From positions 1 through 52,662 of the IMG/VR virus record IMGVR_UViG_3300029267_002357: a DNA stretch of 52,662 bases; one strand, 5' to 3'. The notes beneath the pieces are model-generated. The model did no database searches and was not told the origin of the DNA. It was given only the letters and a program-made list of their open reading frames with translations. The DNA is from a virus. The position numbers and the translations under genes were made by a program. Below, piece by piece: positions 1 through 8,616 of this stretch (position 1 is the stretch's first letter; every line of letters starts with the position of its first letter).

Positions 1-1
1 C

Positions 2-3000
2 CTAGAACTTGGCGCAGATGTTGTATTCACAGGTGGAGCAAACGCAGTATCATCTCTTGATGCTATACTAACCCTTGGTACATCTGAGGAATTGTCAGCC
101 ACATCAACTAATGTATCATCTGTGGACGCCTTATTGCTACTAGGAACGGATGAAGTCTTTTCTGCCTCCCCATTGGTCCAATCAAATGTAAACGGTGCTC
201 TGTCGGTTGGTATAGTTGAGATCCTTGCATCAACAGCGGTCACTAGTTCTATCACAACTGCGGATCTAACTATTGGAGTTGTAGAAGTCCTAACATCAAC
301 AGCAGGAGTTGTATCTACAGTAAGTGGTTTTATCATTCTTGGTATTGATACTGTACTCACCGCAACCGCAAATGTAACAACAAGTGTTGATGCATCACCG
401 TCATTAGGTGTAACTGAATGGTTGTATGTAACATCCGGAGTACAATCAAATACCTTATCAGACTTGACATTAGGAACAGATGAGGATTTAGCATCAACAT
501 ATTATATCACAGCTAGTACAGTAGTTGATGGTTTACTAACTATTGGTATCGTTGAGCTTCTAGCATCAACATCTGCTACTAGTTCTGCTCTAGCAGCGGA
601 GTTAACTCTTGGAGTTCAGCATCCAGTTTCATCTACTGGAGATGCAATCTCTAATGTTGTAGGTGATTTAAGTTTAGGAGCAGCAGAGTCTCTATCAGCT
701 ACCATCAATATCATAAGTTATGCTATTGCTGAACCACTGATCGTGGGTGTTGTAGAACTACTTGCATCGACAGCAATTACCACTTCAATTACTACTGCTT
801 CTCTAGACCTTGGACAATCAGAACCAATGTCAGCATCAAGTGATAGTTTATGTGAAGTTGACGCATTCTTGAATCTTGGTGTTGTTGAGGACCTTGCTCA
901 TACGTTAGTTGTCCAATCATTTGTATCTTCGCCAGAAGCTATAGTTGGTGGTCCAGTATCCCTTTCTGTTATTGTTCTTGCTCAATCTAATGTAGTTCCC
1001 GATTTAGTGATAGGAACTTCGGAGGAACTAACAGCCACCTTTGATATAGGGCATAATCTTGAAGGAGTATGGATTCGTTCTAATGTAGAAGCTGGAATTC
1101 TAGAATTGATATTAGATGGTTCTGCTGATACTCAATCTAATGTGAATAACGCTGATCTTACAATCGGAGTTGGTGAGTTCTTCTCTACGTATAACCCAGT
1201 TGTATCAGTAGTTTCAACTGCTAACTTACAGATAGGTCTCATACCTACAGAACTATCTGCTAATATCTTCCCAACGTCAACTGCATTTGCAACATTATTT
1301 ACTGGCGCCCCAATCACATTAGAAGCAACTACAGATGTTGTTTCTGATGTACAAAATGTAATTGAACTGAGCGTTGGTAATATGGGGTTTGCTTCTGCTC
1401 TAATTCAAAGTGATTTACCAATGGCGTACTTAGTCCTTGGTGTTGCTGAACACTTTGAGAGTGGTACAATTAATATTGTCAGTTCTGTTACTACAGATGG
1501 GTTGAACATCAGTGTTGTAGAACTATCCGCATCAACTAGTTGTGAATCAGAAGTTGATGGATGGGCGTATGCATTCTACTTTCCCACAGCTATATCAACC
1601 TGGCAGTCAAATGTAACAGCAGATCTTACTAAGGGCGACATTGTTGACCTTAGTGGTACTGCTGGAGCAGAAACTGACGCAGGTGCAGACCCACCCGCCA
1701 TTGGAGCAGACGTTGTACTCACAGCTGATTGTTTTGTAGAGTCATTCTGTGATGGATTTATATACTTCGGTCTATTCCCAGAATTCATGACTACAGACTG
1801 TAATGCTAGGTCCAATGTAACTGCAGAACATCTAATCTTAGAGCTTGTGGATTTAAGTGGAAGCGCCGACTCTGTCGCATTCCTACAAGCTACTATGGTA
1901 ATGGGTGTATCTGAGGTACTAGAAGGTAGTACTTCAGTTGTCGCTGTTGTTAATGGTGAACTTCTACTGGGTCTTACACAACTTGTTGGTTCCTCTGTAA
2001 CAGTTACCTCCAGTTTTCCACCAGCTTATTTGTATGTATATGTTGGACTTACAAGCAGCATTACATCTCAGTCTTACTTCCCAACACCGTACCTAACATT
2101 AGGTCTTATCACAGAGGACTTGGAAGGCTCATCAGACTCTGTATCAGAAATTGATGGCGCTATCATAATTGGTTATGTGGAGCTTCTATCTAGTACGATA
2201 GTATCAACTGTTAGTTTCCCACCCGCTGGTCTGGATATTGGTGCTGCTGAGGAACTTACTGGTTCTGCAGATGTAGAAACAAACTGCAGTGGTTTTATAG
2301 TAGAAGGTCTTATCATTGTTCTCACAGCTCTCAATAACATAATCTCCACTACTTCAAGTTCAGACCTGGCGCTTGGAATTGCAGAAGTTCTAACAGCTAC
2401 TACTATAACAACTACAACAACCATTTCAGATCTAGATGTTGGTGAAGTTGAGGTACTTGAAGGGTCTTGTAACGTTACAAGTTCTGTAACTTCAACAATG
2501 ATCCTTGGCGTTGTTGAACTACTATCTTCTACAACCGCAACAATTTCTATAACTAGTGCGATTATATTTGTTGGTGGTGCAGAATACATTACTGCAACCA
2601 CAAGTCCAAGTACAGAAGTAGATGGAACTATAACTATTGGTGGCATTGAATCTCTATCGAGTACTGTTGGTGGTCAGGTTTATATTTCAGGATTCCCAAC
2701 AATGGGTGTTGCTGAGCAGATCAAATCCACATTAGCAATCACCTCTGCAGTTGGTCCTGCAGATATGGATTCTGGTGAAATTGAGCAGGTTTCAGGTACT
2801 GCTTTAATCACTTCATTTGTAGAAGCACCATTTAGCATTGATATTCCATTTGATGCTACCATCGGTTGTACATCTGAAGTTTCTATACCAGACCTTGTGA
2901 TTGGTCTGGAAACAGATCTCTCAAGTGCTATATCAGTGTTGTCCACGGTAATAGGTGGTACTGTAGACATTGGACAATTCGAAGTACTGGACGCAACATC

Positions 3001-3703
3001 ATCAGTTGTTTGCTCAATAGTGGCTGACCTGACTATGGGTCATGTTGATGAACTCTTATCAGGTATCATTACAGTTGAATCTTATGCGGAAGCTAGTGAA
3101 TTAGATAGTGACTTTCTCAAGGGATCTCTCAGACTTACACCTGATTTACAGTTCTGGTTCGATTACTTTCTAGAGAAAGAGAGTGTTGTAACTAAATATC
3201 AGATACCACATCCAGCAGCTGATATCCAACAGCAAACTGAGAAGTCATTCTTAGAATTATTATTTAATGATGAGTATGACCAACAGGGTTATAGATATCT
3301 CTATAGAAAGGTAGACAATCCTCTTCAGTGGCCAGCATCTATTAGAAGAAGAAAGATGTTAAATCCATATACAGCTAATTACTATGTAGCTGACAGTGAT
3401 TCTACTGGAGTTTGTACGATCAATATCTATGATCTACAAAACGACGATTTGCTTATGATGGATAGGTTATTAGTTTATAGATTAGAGCCTCATAATGCAA
3501 CATTGGTTGGAATTGATTACAATACCTTGAGTACCAACTTATCAAAAATGATCTACATTTACTTAGATCTTAAACTAAATGATAACTATACAGAATACGA
3601 CCATGGAGCTCTAATGTCCGGATCAGTTGATGTATTAGAGTCTTGTTTTGAAACATATTTGCTAGATAACGTCTTCAAACACGTATCAGAAAAAGGAACA
3701 TAA
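2..3703 (+). CDS. Giant 22-residue-repeat virion protein (5' end outside window)
   Basis: The reading frame is open to the left window edge, so the gene is truncated here; the first in-window start-like codon (TTG at 92) lies inside a repeat and is not the true start. About 1000 residues consist of tandem 22-residue repeats of the form L-x-L-G-x-x-E-x-L-x-x-T-x(4)-S-x-V-x-x-x, with the glycine recurring every 22 positions, rich in Val, Thr, Ser and Ala and almost free of Lys. Such regular short beta-rich repeats suggest a beta-solenoid or stacked beta-hairpin shaft. The last 190 residues are non-repetitive, charged and aromatic, a likely attachment or folding domain. Its place before a baseplate gene suggests a tail fibre or other virion appendage, but the function is inferred. 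The stop codon lies within the promoter of the next gene. Confidence 0.75.
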   Translation, partial: LELGADVVFTGGANAVSSLDAILTLGTSEELSATSTNVSSVDALLLLGTDEVFSASPLVQSNVNGALSVGIVEILASTAVTSSITTADLTIGVVEVLTSTAGVVSTVSGFIILGIDTVLTATANVTTSVDASPSLGVTEWLYVTSGVQSNTLSDLTLGTDEDLASTYYITASTVVDGLLTIGIVELLASTSATSSALAAELTLGVQHPVSSTGDAISNVVGDLSLGAAESLSATINIISYAIAEPLIVGVVELLASTAITTSITTASLDLGQSEPMSASSDSLCEVDAFLNLGVVEDLAHTLVVQSFVSSPEAIVGGPVSLSVIVLAQSNVVPDLVIGTSEELTATFDIGHNLEGVWIRSNVEAGILELILDGSADTQSNVNNADLTIGVGEFFSTYNPVVSVVSTANLQIGLIPTELSANIFPTSTAFATLFTGAPITLEATTDVVSDVQNVIELSVGNMGFASALIQSDLPMAYLVLGVAEHFESGTINIVSSVTTDGLNISVVELSASTSCESEVDGWAYAFYFPTAISTWQSNVTADLTKGDIVDLSGTAGAETDAGADPPAIGADVVLTADCFVESFCDGFIYFGLFPEFMTTDCNARSNVTAEHLILELVDLSGSADSVAFLQATMVMGVSEVLEGSTSVVAVVNGELLLGLTQLVGSSVTVTSSFPPAYLYVYVGLTSSITSQSYFPTPYLTLGLITEDLEGSSDSVSEIDGAIIIGYVELLSSTIVSTVSFPPAGLDIGAAEELTGSADVETNCSGFIVEGLIIVLTALNNIISTTSSSDLALGIAEVLTATTITTTTTISDLDVGEVEVLEGSCNVTSSVTSTMILGVVELLSSTTATISITSAIIFVGGAEYITATTSPSTEVDGTITIGGIESLSSTVGGQVYISGFPTMGVAEQIKSTLAITSAVGPADMDSGEIEQVSGTALITSFVEAPFSIDIPFDATIGCTSEVSIPDLVIGLETDLSSAISVLSTVIGGTVDIGQFEVLDATSSVVCSIVADLTMGHVDELLSGIITVESYAEASELDSDFLKGSLRLTPDLQFWFDYFLEKESVVTKYQIPHPAADIQQQTEKSFLELLFNDEYDQQGYRYLYRKVDNPLQWPASIRRRKMLNPYTANYYVADSDSTGVCTINIYDLQNDDLLMMDRLLVYRLEPHNATLVGIDYNTLSTNLSKMIYIYLDLKLNDNYTEYDHGALMSGSVDVLESCFETYLLDNVFKHVSEKGT

Positions 3704-3710
3704 TATAAAT
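3696..3710 (+). promoter_or_regulatory. Late-type phage promoter GAACATAATATAAAT
   Basis: Copy of a motif found upstream of six + strand units (GAACAWAATATAAA). It ends about 30 bp before the start of the 3739 gene and overlaps the stop codon of the preceding gene. The TATAAAT core resembles T4 late promoters; there is no -35 box. Confidence 0.6.
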
Positions 3711-3738
3711 AGACCAAATTAAGTAAAGGAGATAGATA

Positions 3739-5505
3739 GTGTTCTCAATAGACGATTATTGGAAGATCCTGGAGTACTTGAAAAGCGGTACGGAAGATCC
3801 AGATCTTAGCGAATTAACTCGGAATTTAGCGACTTCTGAGAAGGAGAAGACTAATCAATACTTTGAAAATATTGTAGACCAGGCTTCATTTGCTGCAGAA
3901 GATTATAGACGTCTTCGCTCCTACCTCATCGATTGGTACGCTGCATTTCGTACTATCACTACGACACAAAAAGATGCTAATGATGTGCACTCTCTCCCTG
4001 ATGAGCATCTTAGTGAATTATTCAGGAGTTTTGGTTACCCTGTAGGTCTAAAGTTAGTTCCTCTATCAGCTAAAGCAAATCTATTCCTTGATCTAGTTAA
4101 CTTCTATAAGAAGAAGGGTACGCCAGAAACTATGGCTGACGTACTTGACTACTATGGATTTACTGATGCTGACTTAATTGAATATTGGTTGAGGAAAGAC
4201 GAGTTTGGTAACATTGTATTTCGTGGGGTTCCTGTAAGATTAGCTGCTACAGGTAGTACAGCACTAATTGATACAGATATTTCATTTGACAGAATGACTG
4301 AAAATGATCCCCACTGGTTATTAGAAGAAGCAAAAATACTTCAACTATTTGATGAGAATAAGATTAATCTTCCATCAAAAACTCCATATTTCTCTCTAAG
4401 CTCTACATTTTATCTACATAAACTGACTGGTAATCTTGCTATTATGAACAGGATTATTCAAGATCAGTATGCCAGATATTTGAGTAGTTTGCCTCTGCCA
4501 CAAGATGTGCAGATAAGAAATATTGGAGAAGTTACATCTTTATTAGAAGCATACTTAGCAACTATTTATGCGTTTGAAGTTATATATGGTGTTGTTCCTT
4601 CAAGTTTGTACAACCTACATGCTTGCTACGATGGTACTATAAATTACACTGCAACAAATCCGCCAATACCACAAAATCTTCCAGACCTATCAGAAGAGTA
4701 TGAAAATTTAGTTTCTCAAGTCCCAACTGATAGAGATGATGTCAAGACTAAGTTAGAAACTCTTTGGGATGATTGGTCTAGAGATGTTAGTACCAACTTT
4801 TTAGGAGCTGCGTCAGGTACTGCTGGTCCACTGTTACAAACTATGAACCCTGTGTTAAAAGATGTTTGTGACGACTGGATTGTTTCTGGTGAAGAAGTTA
4901 CATTGATGACTAACCTGTTGGGAACTCTAGACAACTGGATCAAATTAAATGTTGATACTAGAAACCCAAGTATGATCATGACAACTCTAGGTCTAAACTT
5001 TAGAGATGACCTTGAGCAAATCATAAACTTCTTCAAACCATATAGAGCAAGATTAGCATTTGTTGATACAGCTTTCTCAATGCAAAATAGATTAACTGAG
5101 TCTATTTTGTTAGATGATGCTCTTATTGATGAAATACAACAGAGTCATAGCGATGATGTAGACGTAACAGACGATCTAGAACAAGACATTGAACACACAA
5201 TTGAAGATCAAGTTCTTGTATCTGGTGATGGTTGCCCAAATCCAGGATTTTACTATTATGACTCTGGTGGTTATTATGATGAAACTGTGGCTCTCTGTGA
5301 ATACTTTGAAGTATTAGTTACGCCAGTTCTTAGAGATGATATCTTCATTGATTCTTCCGCAGATATGATGATCATGTTTGATTCTGATCCTGAGTATCCT
5401 AGAGGTACTCAAGGTCCGATGATGTATGATATTGGAAATGAATATGATGTTGAGGTTCAGGCTCCAATAGTAGATGATCATGTCGAGATTGTAACTATTC
5501 CTTAG
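3739..5505 (+). CDS. Baseplate protein with tail-protein-I-like region
   Basis: 588 residues from a GTG start preceded by AAAGGAGA. Around residues 110-150 the pattern F-x-D-L-V-N-F-Y-K-K-K-G-T-P-E-T-M-x-x-V-L-x-Y-Y-G-F resembles the segment of P2 gpI-type baseplate proteins (helix, then K-x-K-G-T, then a helix ending in GF). The rest is mostly helical, and the C-terminal 100 residues are very acidic (runs of D and E). Position after the repeat protein and behind a late-type promoter fits a baseplate or fibre-attachment part. The family resemblance is weak and from memory; virion structural protein is the safe call. Confidence 0.55.
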   Translation: MFSIDDYWKILEYLKSGTEDPDLSELTRNLATSEKEKTNQYFENIVDQASFAAEDYRRLRSYLIDWYAAFRTITTTQKDANDVHSLPDEHLSELFRSFGYPVGLKLVPLSAKANLFLDLVNFYKKKGTPETMADVLDYYGFTDADLIEYWLRKDEFGNIVFRGVPVRLAATGSTALIDTDISFDRMTENDPHWLLEEAKILQLFDENKINLPSKTPYFSLSSTFYLHKLTGNLAIMNRIIQDQYARYLSSLPLPQDVQIRNIGEVTSLLEAYLATIYAFEVIYGVVPSSLYNLHACYDGTINYTATNPPIPQNLPDLSEEYENLVSQVPTDRDDVKTKLETLWDDWSRDVSTNFLGAASGTAGPLLQTMNPVLKDVCDDWIVSGEEVTLMTNLLGTLDNWIKLNVDTRNPSMIMTTLGLNFRDDLEQIINFFKPYRARLAFVDTAFSMQNRLTESILLDDALIDEIQQSHSDDVDVTDDLEQDIEHTIEDQVLVSGDGCPNPGFYYYDSGGYYDETVALCEYFEVLVTPVLRDDIFIDSSADMMIMFDSDPEYPRGTQGPMMYDIGNEYDVEVQAPIVDDHVEIVTIP

Positions 5506-5577
5506 AATACCACTCCTAAAACTCTTATACCATAATTATAATTATGATATTAACGGGTTAGAAACTCCATAATTGTA

Positions 5578-5591
5578 GAACATAATATAAA
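5578..5591 (+). promoter_or_regulatory. Late-type phage promoter GAACATAATATAAA
   Basis: Exact copy of the repeated motif, 43 bp before the ATG at 5634, in the 128-bp gap after the baseplate gene. Confidence 0.6.
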
Positions 5592-5633
5592 GGCGTGAGT
5601 TCGTTGAGTTTCTCTTAAAGAGAGGTATTTTTT

Positions 5634-6869
5634 ATGAACAATGGCTCTTCAGTAAAGTATCCAGGTCTCCAGGAATGGGTGATCAAAAGACTTAAGGCTG
5701 GAAAGACACCACCCTCGCTTTACGAAACTGCAGTCAAGAGATATGGGTATGAAAGCTCTAAGGACCAGTTTTGTAAGTATTGTAACACAGTCAAGACAAG
5801 ACATGTAGTAAAACTCCCTCGAAAAGAACCAACCACAAATCCCCAAGAAATGGTCGGAGACGACGTTTCTATTGTCCTCAAAAAATTGAAAAAAGAAAAA
5901 GAGGTTGATGTAGTTGAGCTATGTAATCAACTAAATTGTCCTCCAAGAAGAATCAATGAGATTGTCGAACATTTGAGGTCGAAGGGATCTGAAATTTCCG
6001 TTACAAATGGTACAGTATTTTTAAATACTGACATTGTAGCTGATGTTGATGGAGTTGATCGAATATCAGAAACTGAAATTGTTTTTGGTGTTGCATCGGA
6101 TTTACATTTTGGTTCTAAGTCTTGTCAGATCACTGCTCTTAATGAATTTGCAGAAATATGTAGAAAAAAAGGGGTACAACATATATTCTGCCCAGGTGAC
6201 GTTGTAGCAGGATATAACGTCTACCCTGGTCAACAATTTGATTTATACGGATTGTCAGCAGAAGAGCAGGAATCATCTACGGTAAGAAATTTACCCCAAG
6301 GATTTACGTGGTACATGCTAGGTGGGAATCATGACTACGCATTTATCAAAAAAGGAGGAGGACACAACCCACTATTATCTATCTCAAGCCAAAGAGAAGA
6401 TGTACAATATGTAGGGTTTGATGAAGCTAATATTCCCATACTCCACGGAGTTGAAATGAAACTCTGGCACCCGTCGGGAGGAGTTCCATATTCTATATCC
6501 TATCGACTACAAAAGGGCGTGGAGCAAGTAGCTTACCACGAATTAACAAGAATTGTTAGAGGTGCAACAGACAGACCTACAATTAGATTTATCTTATCTG
6601 GTCATTTGCATATTCAAATGCAAGCTCTATTTGGAAGTATTTTCGGATGTCAATGCGGGACATTCGAAGGACAAACTAATTATTTAAAACGCAAAGGACT
6701 CACGCCAAATATTGGAGGATATATTGTACAAGCCTCGTTAGGACAAAATGGTTTGTTAAAGAACTTCGACGCGAAATTTTATGTATTCGAAGAAATAGAA
6801 GACGACTGGCGACAATATAATCATTCAGTTGAACAACAAAAAATAGAGAGACCAGTATTTGCAGCATAG
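5634..6869 (+). CDS. Calcineurin-like metallophosphoesterase with N-terminal helical/winged-helix region
   Basis: 411 residues. The metal-binding signature of the family is complete and in order: D-L-H (D156, H158), G-D-V (G188, D189), G-N-H-D (N232-H233-D234) and S-G-H-L-H near residue 320. Family members hydrolyse phosphomono- or diesters with two metal ions; the substrate cannot be told from sequence. Residues 1-130 lack the motif and look like a small alpha-helical region (E-V-D-V-V-E-L-C-N-Q-L-N-C-P-P-R-R-I), resembling a winged-helix, so a nucleic-acid substrate is plausible. It has its own late-type promoter, and the start follows GAGAGG. It ends 5 bp before a bidirectional terminator. 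Confidence 0.85.
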   Translation: MNNGSSVKYPGLQEWVIKRLKAGKTPPSLYETAVKRYGYESSKDQFCKYCNTVKTRHVVKLPRKEPTTNPQEMVGDDVSIVLKKLKKEKEVDVVELCNQLNCPPRRINEIVEHLRSKGSEISVTNGTVFLNTDIVADVDGVDRISETEIVFGVASDLHFGSKSCQITALNEFAEICRKKGVQHIFCPGDVVAGYNVYPGQQFDLYGLSAEEQESSTVRNLPQGFTWYMLGGNHDYAFIKKGGGHNPLLSISSQREDVQYVGFDEANIPILHGVEMKLWHPSGGVPYSISYRLQKGVEQVAYHELTRIVRGATDRPTIRFILSGHLHIQMQALFGSIFGCQCGTFEGQTNYLKRKGLTPNIGGYIVQASLGQNGLLKNFDAKFYVFEEIEDDWRQYNHSVEQQKIERPVFAA

Positions 6870-6873
6870 ACTG

Positions 6874-6894
6874 GAGGGGGACGATGTCCCCCTC
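6874..6894. terminator. Bidirectional hairpin terminator between convergent genes
   Basis: Perfect 9-bp stem GAGGGGGAC / GTCCCCCTC with a 3-nt loop. It fills the gap between the convergent metallophosphoesterase gene and the 6894 gene; the stem runs into the - strand stop codon. Only a weak T-rich tail follows on the + side. Confidence 0.6.
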
Positions 6895-7136
6895 TACTTT
6901 CTCTTTGCTGTCCTTAACTCACGTTTAAGGATCGTAACTGCAGTGGAAATCAGGTATAATCCCATCAAGACTGAAAATAATGTTACCGCTCCCATGTACT
7001 GTACTTCATGTCCCATATATGAAAAAGTAACACCTTTGAAGTATAGCATTGAAAATAGGGTTATGATAACACCTCCAATCGCTGCGTTCATCGCGCCGAT
7101 AAAGATGAAGTGTATATCTAAATCTTTCTTTTCCAT
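6894..7136 (-). CDS. Small two-helix membrane protein
   Basis: 80 residues. Two hydrophobic segments, about residues 8-33 and 46-67, are separated by a short loop and followed by a basic tail (K-R-E-L-R-T-A-K-R-K), consistent with a hairpin membrane protein with its C terminus inside. It overlaps the 3' end of the 7118 gene by 19 bp, so the two are probably translationally coupled. It is the last gene of a three-gene - strand unit starting at 7548. No family recognised. Confidence 0.65.
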   Translation of the reverse strand: MEKKDLDIHFIFIGAMNAAIGGVIITLFSMLYFKGVTFSYMGHEVQYMGAVTLFSVLMGLYLISTAVTILKRELRTAKRK

Positions 7137-7324
7137 AATCGTTCCGCCCTTTCATAACCAAATGCTCGGATGGCGAGCGTTGCAATCGCCCCTTGTATAA
7201 ATCTTGATGCCGCCATAGCTACCACATCACCCTTAAACATTGACGTATACTCCAGAACTTCCCACAGTTTCTTGATCTGTTCATCTGGTCCAATGATTGG
7301 TCCCTTTGAAATTCTATTTTTCAT
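7118..7324 (-). CDS. Small hypothetical protein
   Basis: 68 residues, with a clear GAGGAGG ribosome binding site 8 bp upstream of the ATG. The C-terminal half is amphipathic and helical, ending in a basic cluster (Y-E-R-A-E-R-L-W-K-R-K-I). Middle gene of the 7548-6894 unit. Function unknown. Confidence 0.65.
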   Translation of the reverse strand: MKNRISKGPIIGPDEQIKKLWEVLEYTSMFKGDVVAMAASRFIQGAIATLAIRAFGYERAERLWKRKI

Positions 7325-7365
7325 CTTTAACTTCCTCCTCTATCATATACGTATTTTTGTCAATT

Positions 7366-7548
7366 TCATTTAGTTATGGAACCAAAACACTGCAACTCAA
7401 GATCATCTAGTTCCTTTAAAAGTACGTCGTGTTCATCCAATACTTTTTGACGTTCCTCTTCTGTCTTTGCTCGCCAAAATTCGCTTATCAACTCCGCACC
7501 CCGTCTTTTTATCTTCAGGAGTTCTGAGCGACCTTGTATCTTATCCAT
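7366..7548 (-). CDS. Small charged helical protein
   Basis: 60 residues starting at the ATG at 7548, which is preceded by AGGAGG at the ideal distance. An upstream in-frame ATG at 7575 exists but has no such site. The protein is rich in Glu, Lys and Arg with heptad-like Leu spacing, so one long helix or a short coiled coil is likely. First gene of a three-gene unit, 37 bp downstream of an AT-rich promoter-like element. Function unknown. Confidence 0.65.
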   Translation of the reverse strand: MDKIQGRSELLKIKRRGAELISEFWRAKTEEERQKVLDEHDVLLKELDDLELQCFGSITK

Positions 7549-7584
7549 TGTACCTCCTGACAAATAGAGATTCATTCCTTCTGT

Positions 7585-7599
7585 TAATTAATATATATA
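7585..7599 (-). promoter_or_regulatory. AT-rich promoter-like element for the 7548 unit
   Basis: Reads TATATATATTAATTA on the - strand. The same element, with TATATATAWWAAT as the shared core, occurs before - strand genes or RNAs at 11931, 12167, 16516 and 34098, each time just upstream of a start. It is back to back with the late-type promoter at 7604. Confidence 0.5.
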
Positions 7600-7603
7600 C
7601 CAA

Positions 7604-7617
7604 GAACATAATATAAA
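7604..7617 (+). promoter_or_regulatory. Late-type phage promoter GAACATAATATAAA
   Basis: Exact motif copy, 74 bp before the ATG at 7691. Its last three bases begin the left arm of a 15-bp inverted repeat, so the transcript should start inside that arm. Confidence 0.6.
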
Positions 7618-7629
7618 TGGCTCGTTACC
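7615..7629 (+). repeat. Left arm of 15-bp inverted repeat around the 7691 gene
   Basis: AAATGGCTCGTTACC; its exact reverse complement lies at 8561-8575. The arms lie 61 bp before the start codon and 6 bp after the stop codon of the single gene between them. Confidence 0.85.
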
Positions 7630-7690
7630 ATTTAACCAACTGACTTTAAATAAACATAAGATCTTAGTCAGTGATCTTTAGGAGGAACAA

Positions 7691-8554
7691 ATGGTGTATA
7701 ACAATCGTTTCGTAGCTGTTGTAAAATGTAATGGTAAAGTCCTTCGTGAGAGGGGTGATCTCGTAACCCTTCCTTTTGGTTCTGAATACTCTCTCCTTTT
7801 AAAGAATCTTGAGTCCAGACGTTGTAGTGTCAATATTACGATAGATGGTCAAGATGTCCTCGATGGTTATTCTCTAGTTCTGGAACCAAATTCCGAAACC
7901 GAATTACAAGGATTCCTTCGCGGGAGTACAGTCCGTAATCGGTTTAAGTTTATCCAGAAAACAAAACAAATTCAAGACCATAGAGGTGATCGCGTAGACG
8001 ATGGAATGATAAGGATTGAGTACGCATTTGAGGTACGCAAACCAGAAGTCAGAAAAAAGACCATCATCACAGAACGTAAAGAACGTCGTAGAAGATATTA
8101 CTACGATTATAACCCTCCTCTATTTGATAAGGATTGGGGATGGGAAGACAGTGGTAATATTTATGGCGCTTCTACTCACAGACTCATTGGATCATCTTCT
8201 GATACATTTACTTGTAATTCTAGTGATTCTCCAAAGATGTCAAGGGATATGAACGTATCAAACTTCTGTTATCAGAGTGATATTTGCGAGGATTCTCTTG
8301 ATGATGCCCCAATGGAAGATGAAGGAATCACAGTCCAAGGATCTCAGACTTATCAAGGCTTTCATTCAACAACTCTTGGTGCATTAGATCCTGCTGAGAC
8401 CATCATCATTCGATTGAGGGGGACTAAGTCTACTGGTGGTAAGGTAACTGCTCCACTCACCGTCAAAACGAAATTGACTTGTCCTACATGTGGTAGAAGG
8501 TCAGGTTCTCGCGCACGGTTTTGTGCTCAATGTGGAACTAATTTAGAAATTTAA
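7691..8554 (+). CDS. Conserved phage protein with C-terminal zinc ribbon
   Basis: 287 residues behind a strong AGGAGG site. The N-terminal 120 residues are beta-rich and include the stretch V-T-L-P-F-G-S-E-Y-S-L-L-L-K-N-L, which I recall from a conserved family in many tailed phages. The middle (130-215) is Arg/Tyr-rich then Ser-rich and probably disordered. The end carries a C-P-T-C ... C-A-Q-C zinc ribbon. Expression from a late-type promoter suggests a virion or late assembly role, but no function is established. It is monocistronic, and a 15-bp inverted repeat brackets it. Confidence 0.7.
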   Translation: MVYNNRFVAVVKCNGKVLRERGDLVTLPFGSEYSLLLKNLESRRCSVNITIDGQDVLDGYSLVLEPNSETELQGFLRGSTVRNRFKFIQKTKQIQDHRGDRVDDGMIRIEYAFEVRKPEVRKKTIITERKERRRRYYYDYNPPLFDKDWGWEDSGNIYGASTHRLIGSSSDTFTCNSSDSPKMSRDMNVSNFCYQSDICEDSLDDAPMEDEGITVQGSQTYQGFHSTTLGALDPAETIIIRLRGTKSTGGKVTAPLTVKTKLTCPTCGRRSGSRARFCAQCGTNLEI

Positions 8555-8560
8555 TCTACA

Positions 8561-8575
8561 GGTAACGAGCCATTT
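8561..8575 (+). repeat. Right arm of 15-bp inverted repeat around the 7691 gene
   Basis: GGTAACGAGCCATTT, the exact reverse complement of 7615-7629. It lies in the 3' untranslated region, 10 bp before the terminator. Confidence 0.85.
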
Positions 8576-8584
8576 TCAAACAAA

Positions 8585-8616
8585 AAAATAGGCGGACCAC
8601 TAGATCCGCCTATTTT
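8585..8616. terminator. Bidirectional intrinsic terminator
   Basis: Perfect 12-bp stem AAAATAGGCGGA / TCCGCCTATTTT with an 8-nt loop, giving a U-rich 3' side on both strands. The - strand stop codon of the 8600 gene starts in the loop. Confidence 0.8.

Noticed and set aside
2173-2646. 157-codon - strand frame
   Set aside because: Shadow of the repetitive Val/Thr/Ser coding sequence of the giant repeat protein.
6859-7200. 113-codon + strand frame
   Set aside because: Overlaps the terminator and two - strand genes with ribosome binding sites; no start signal.
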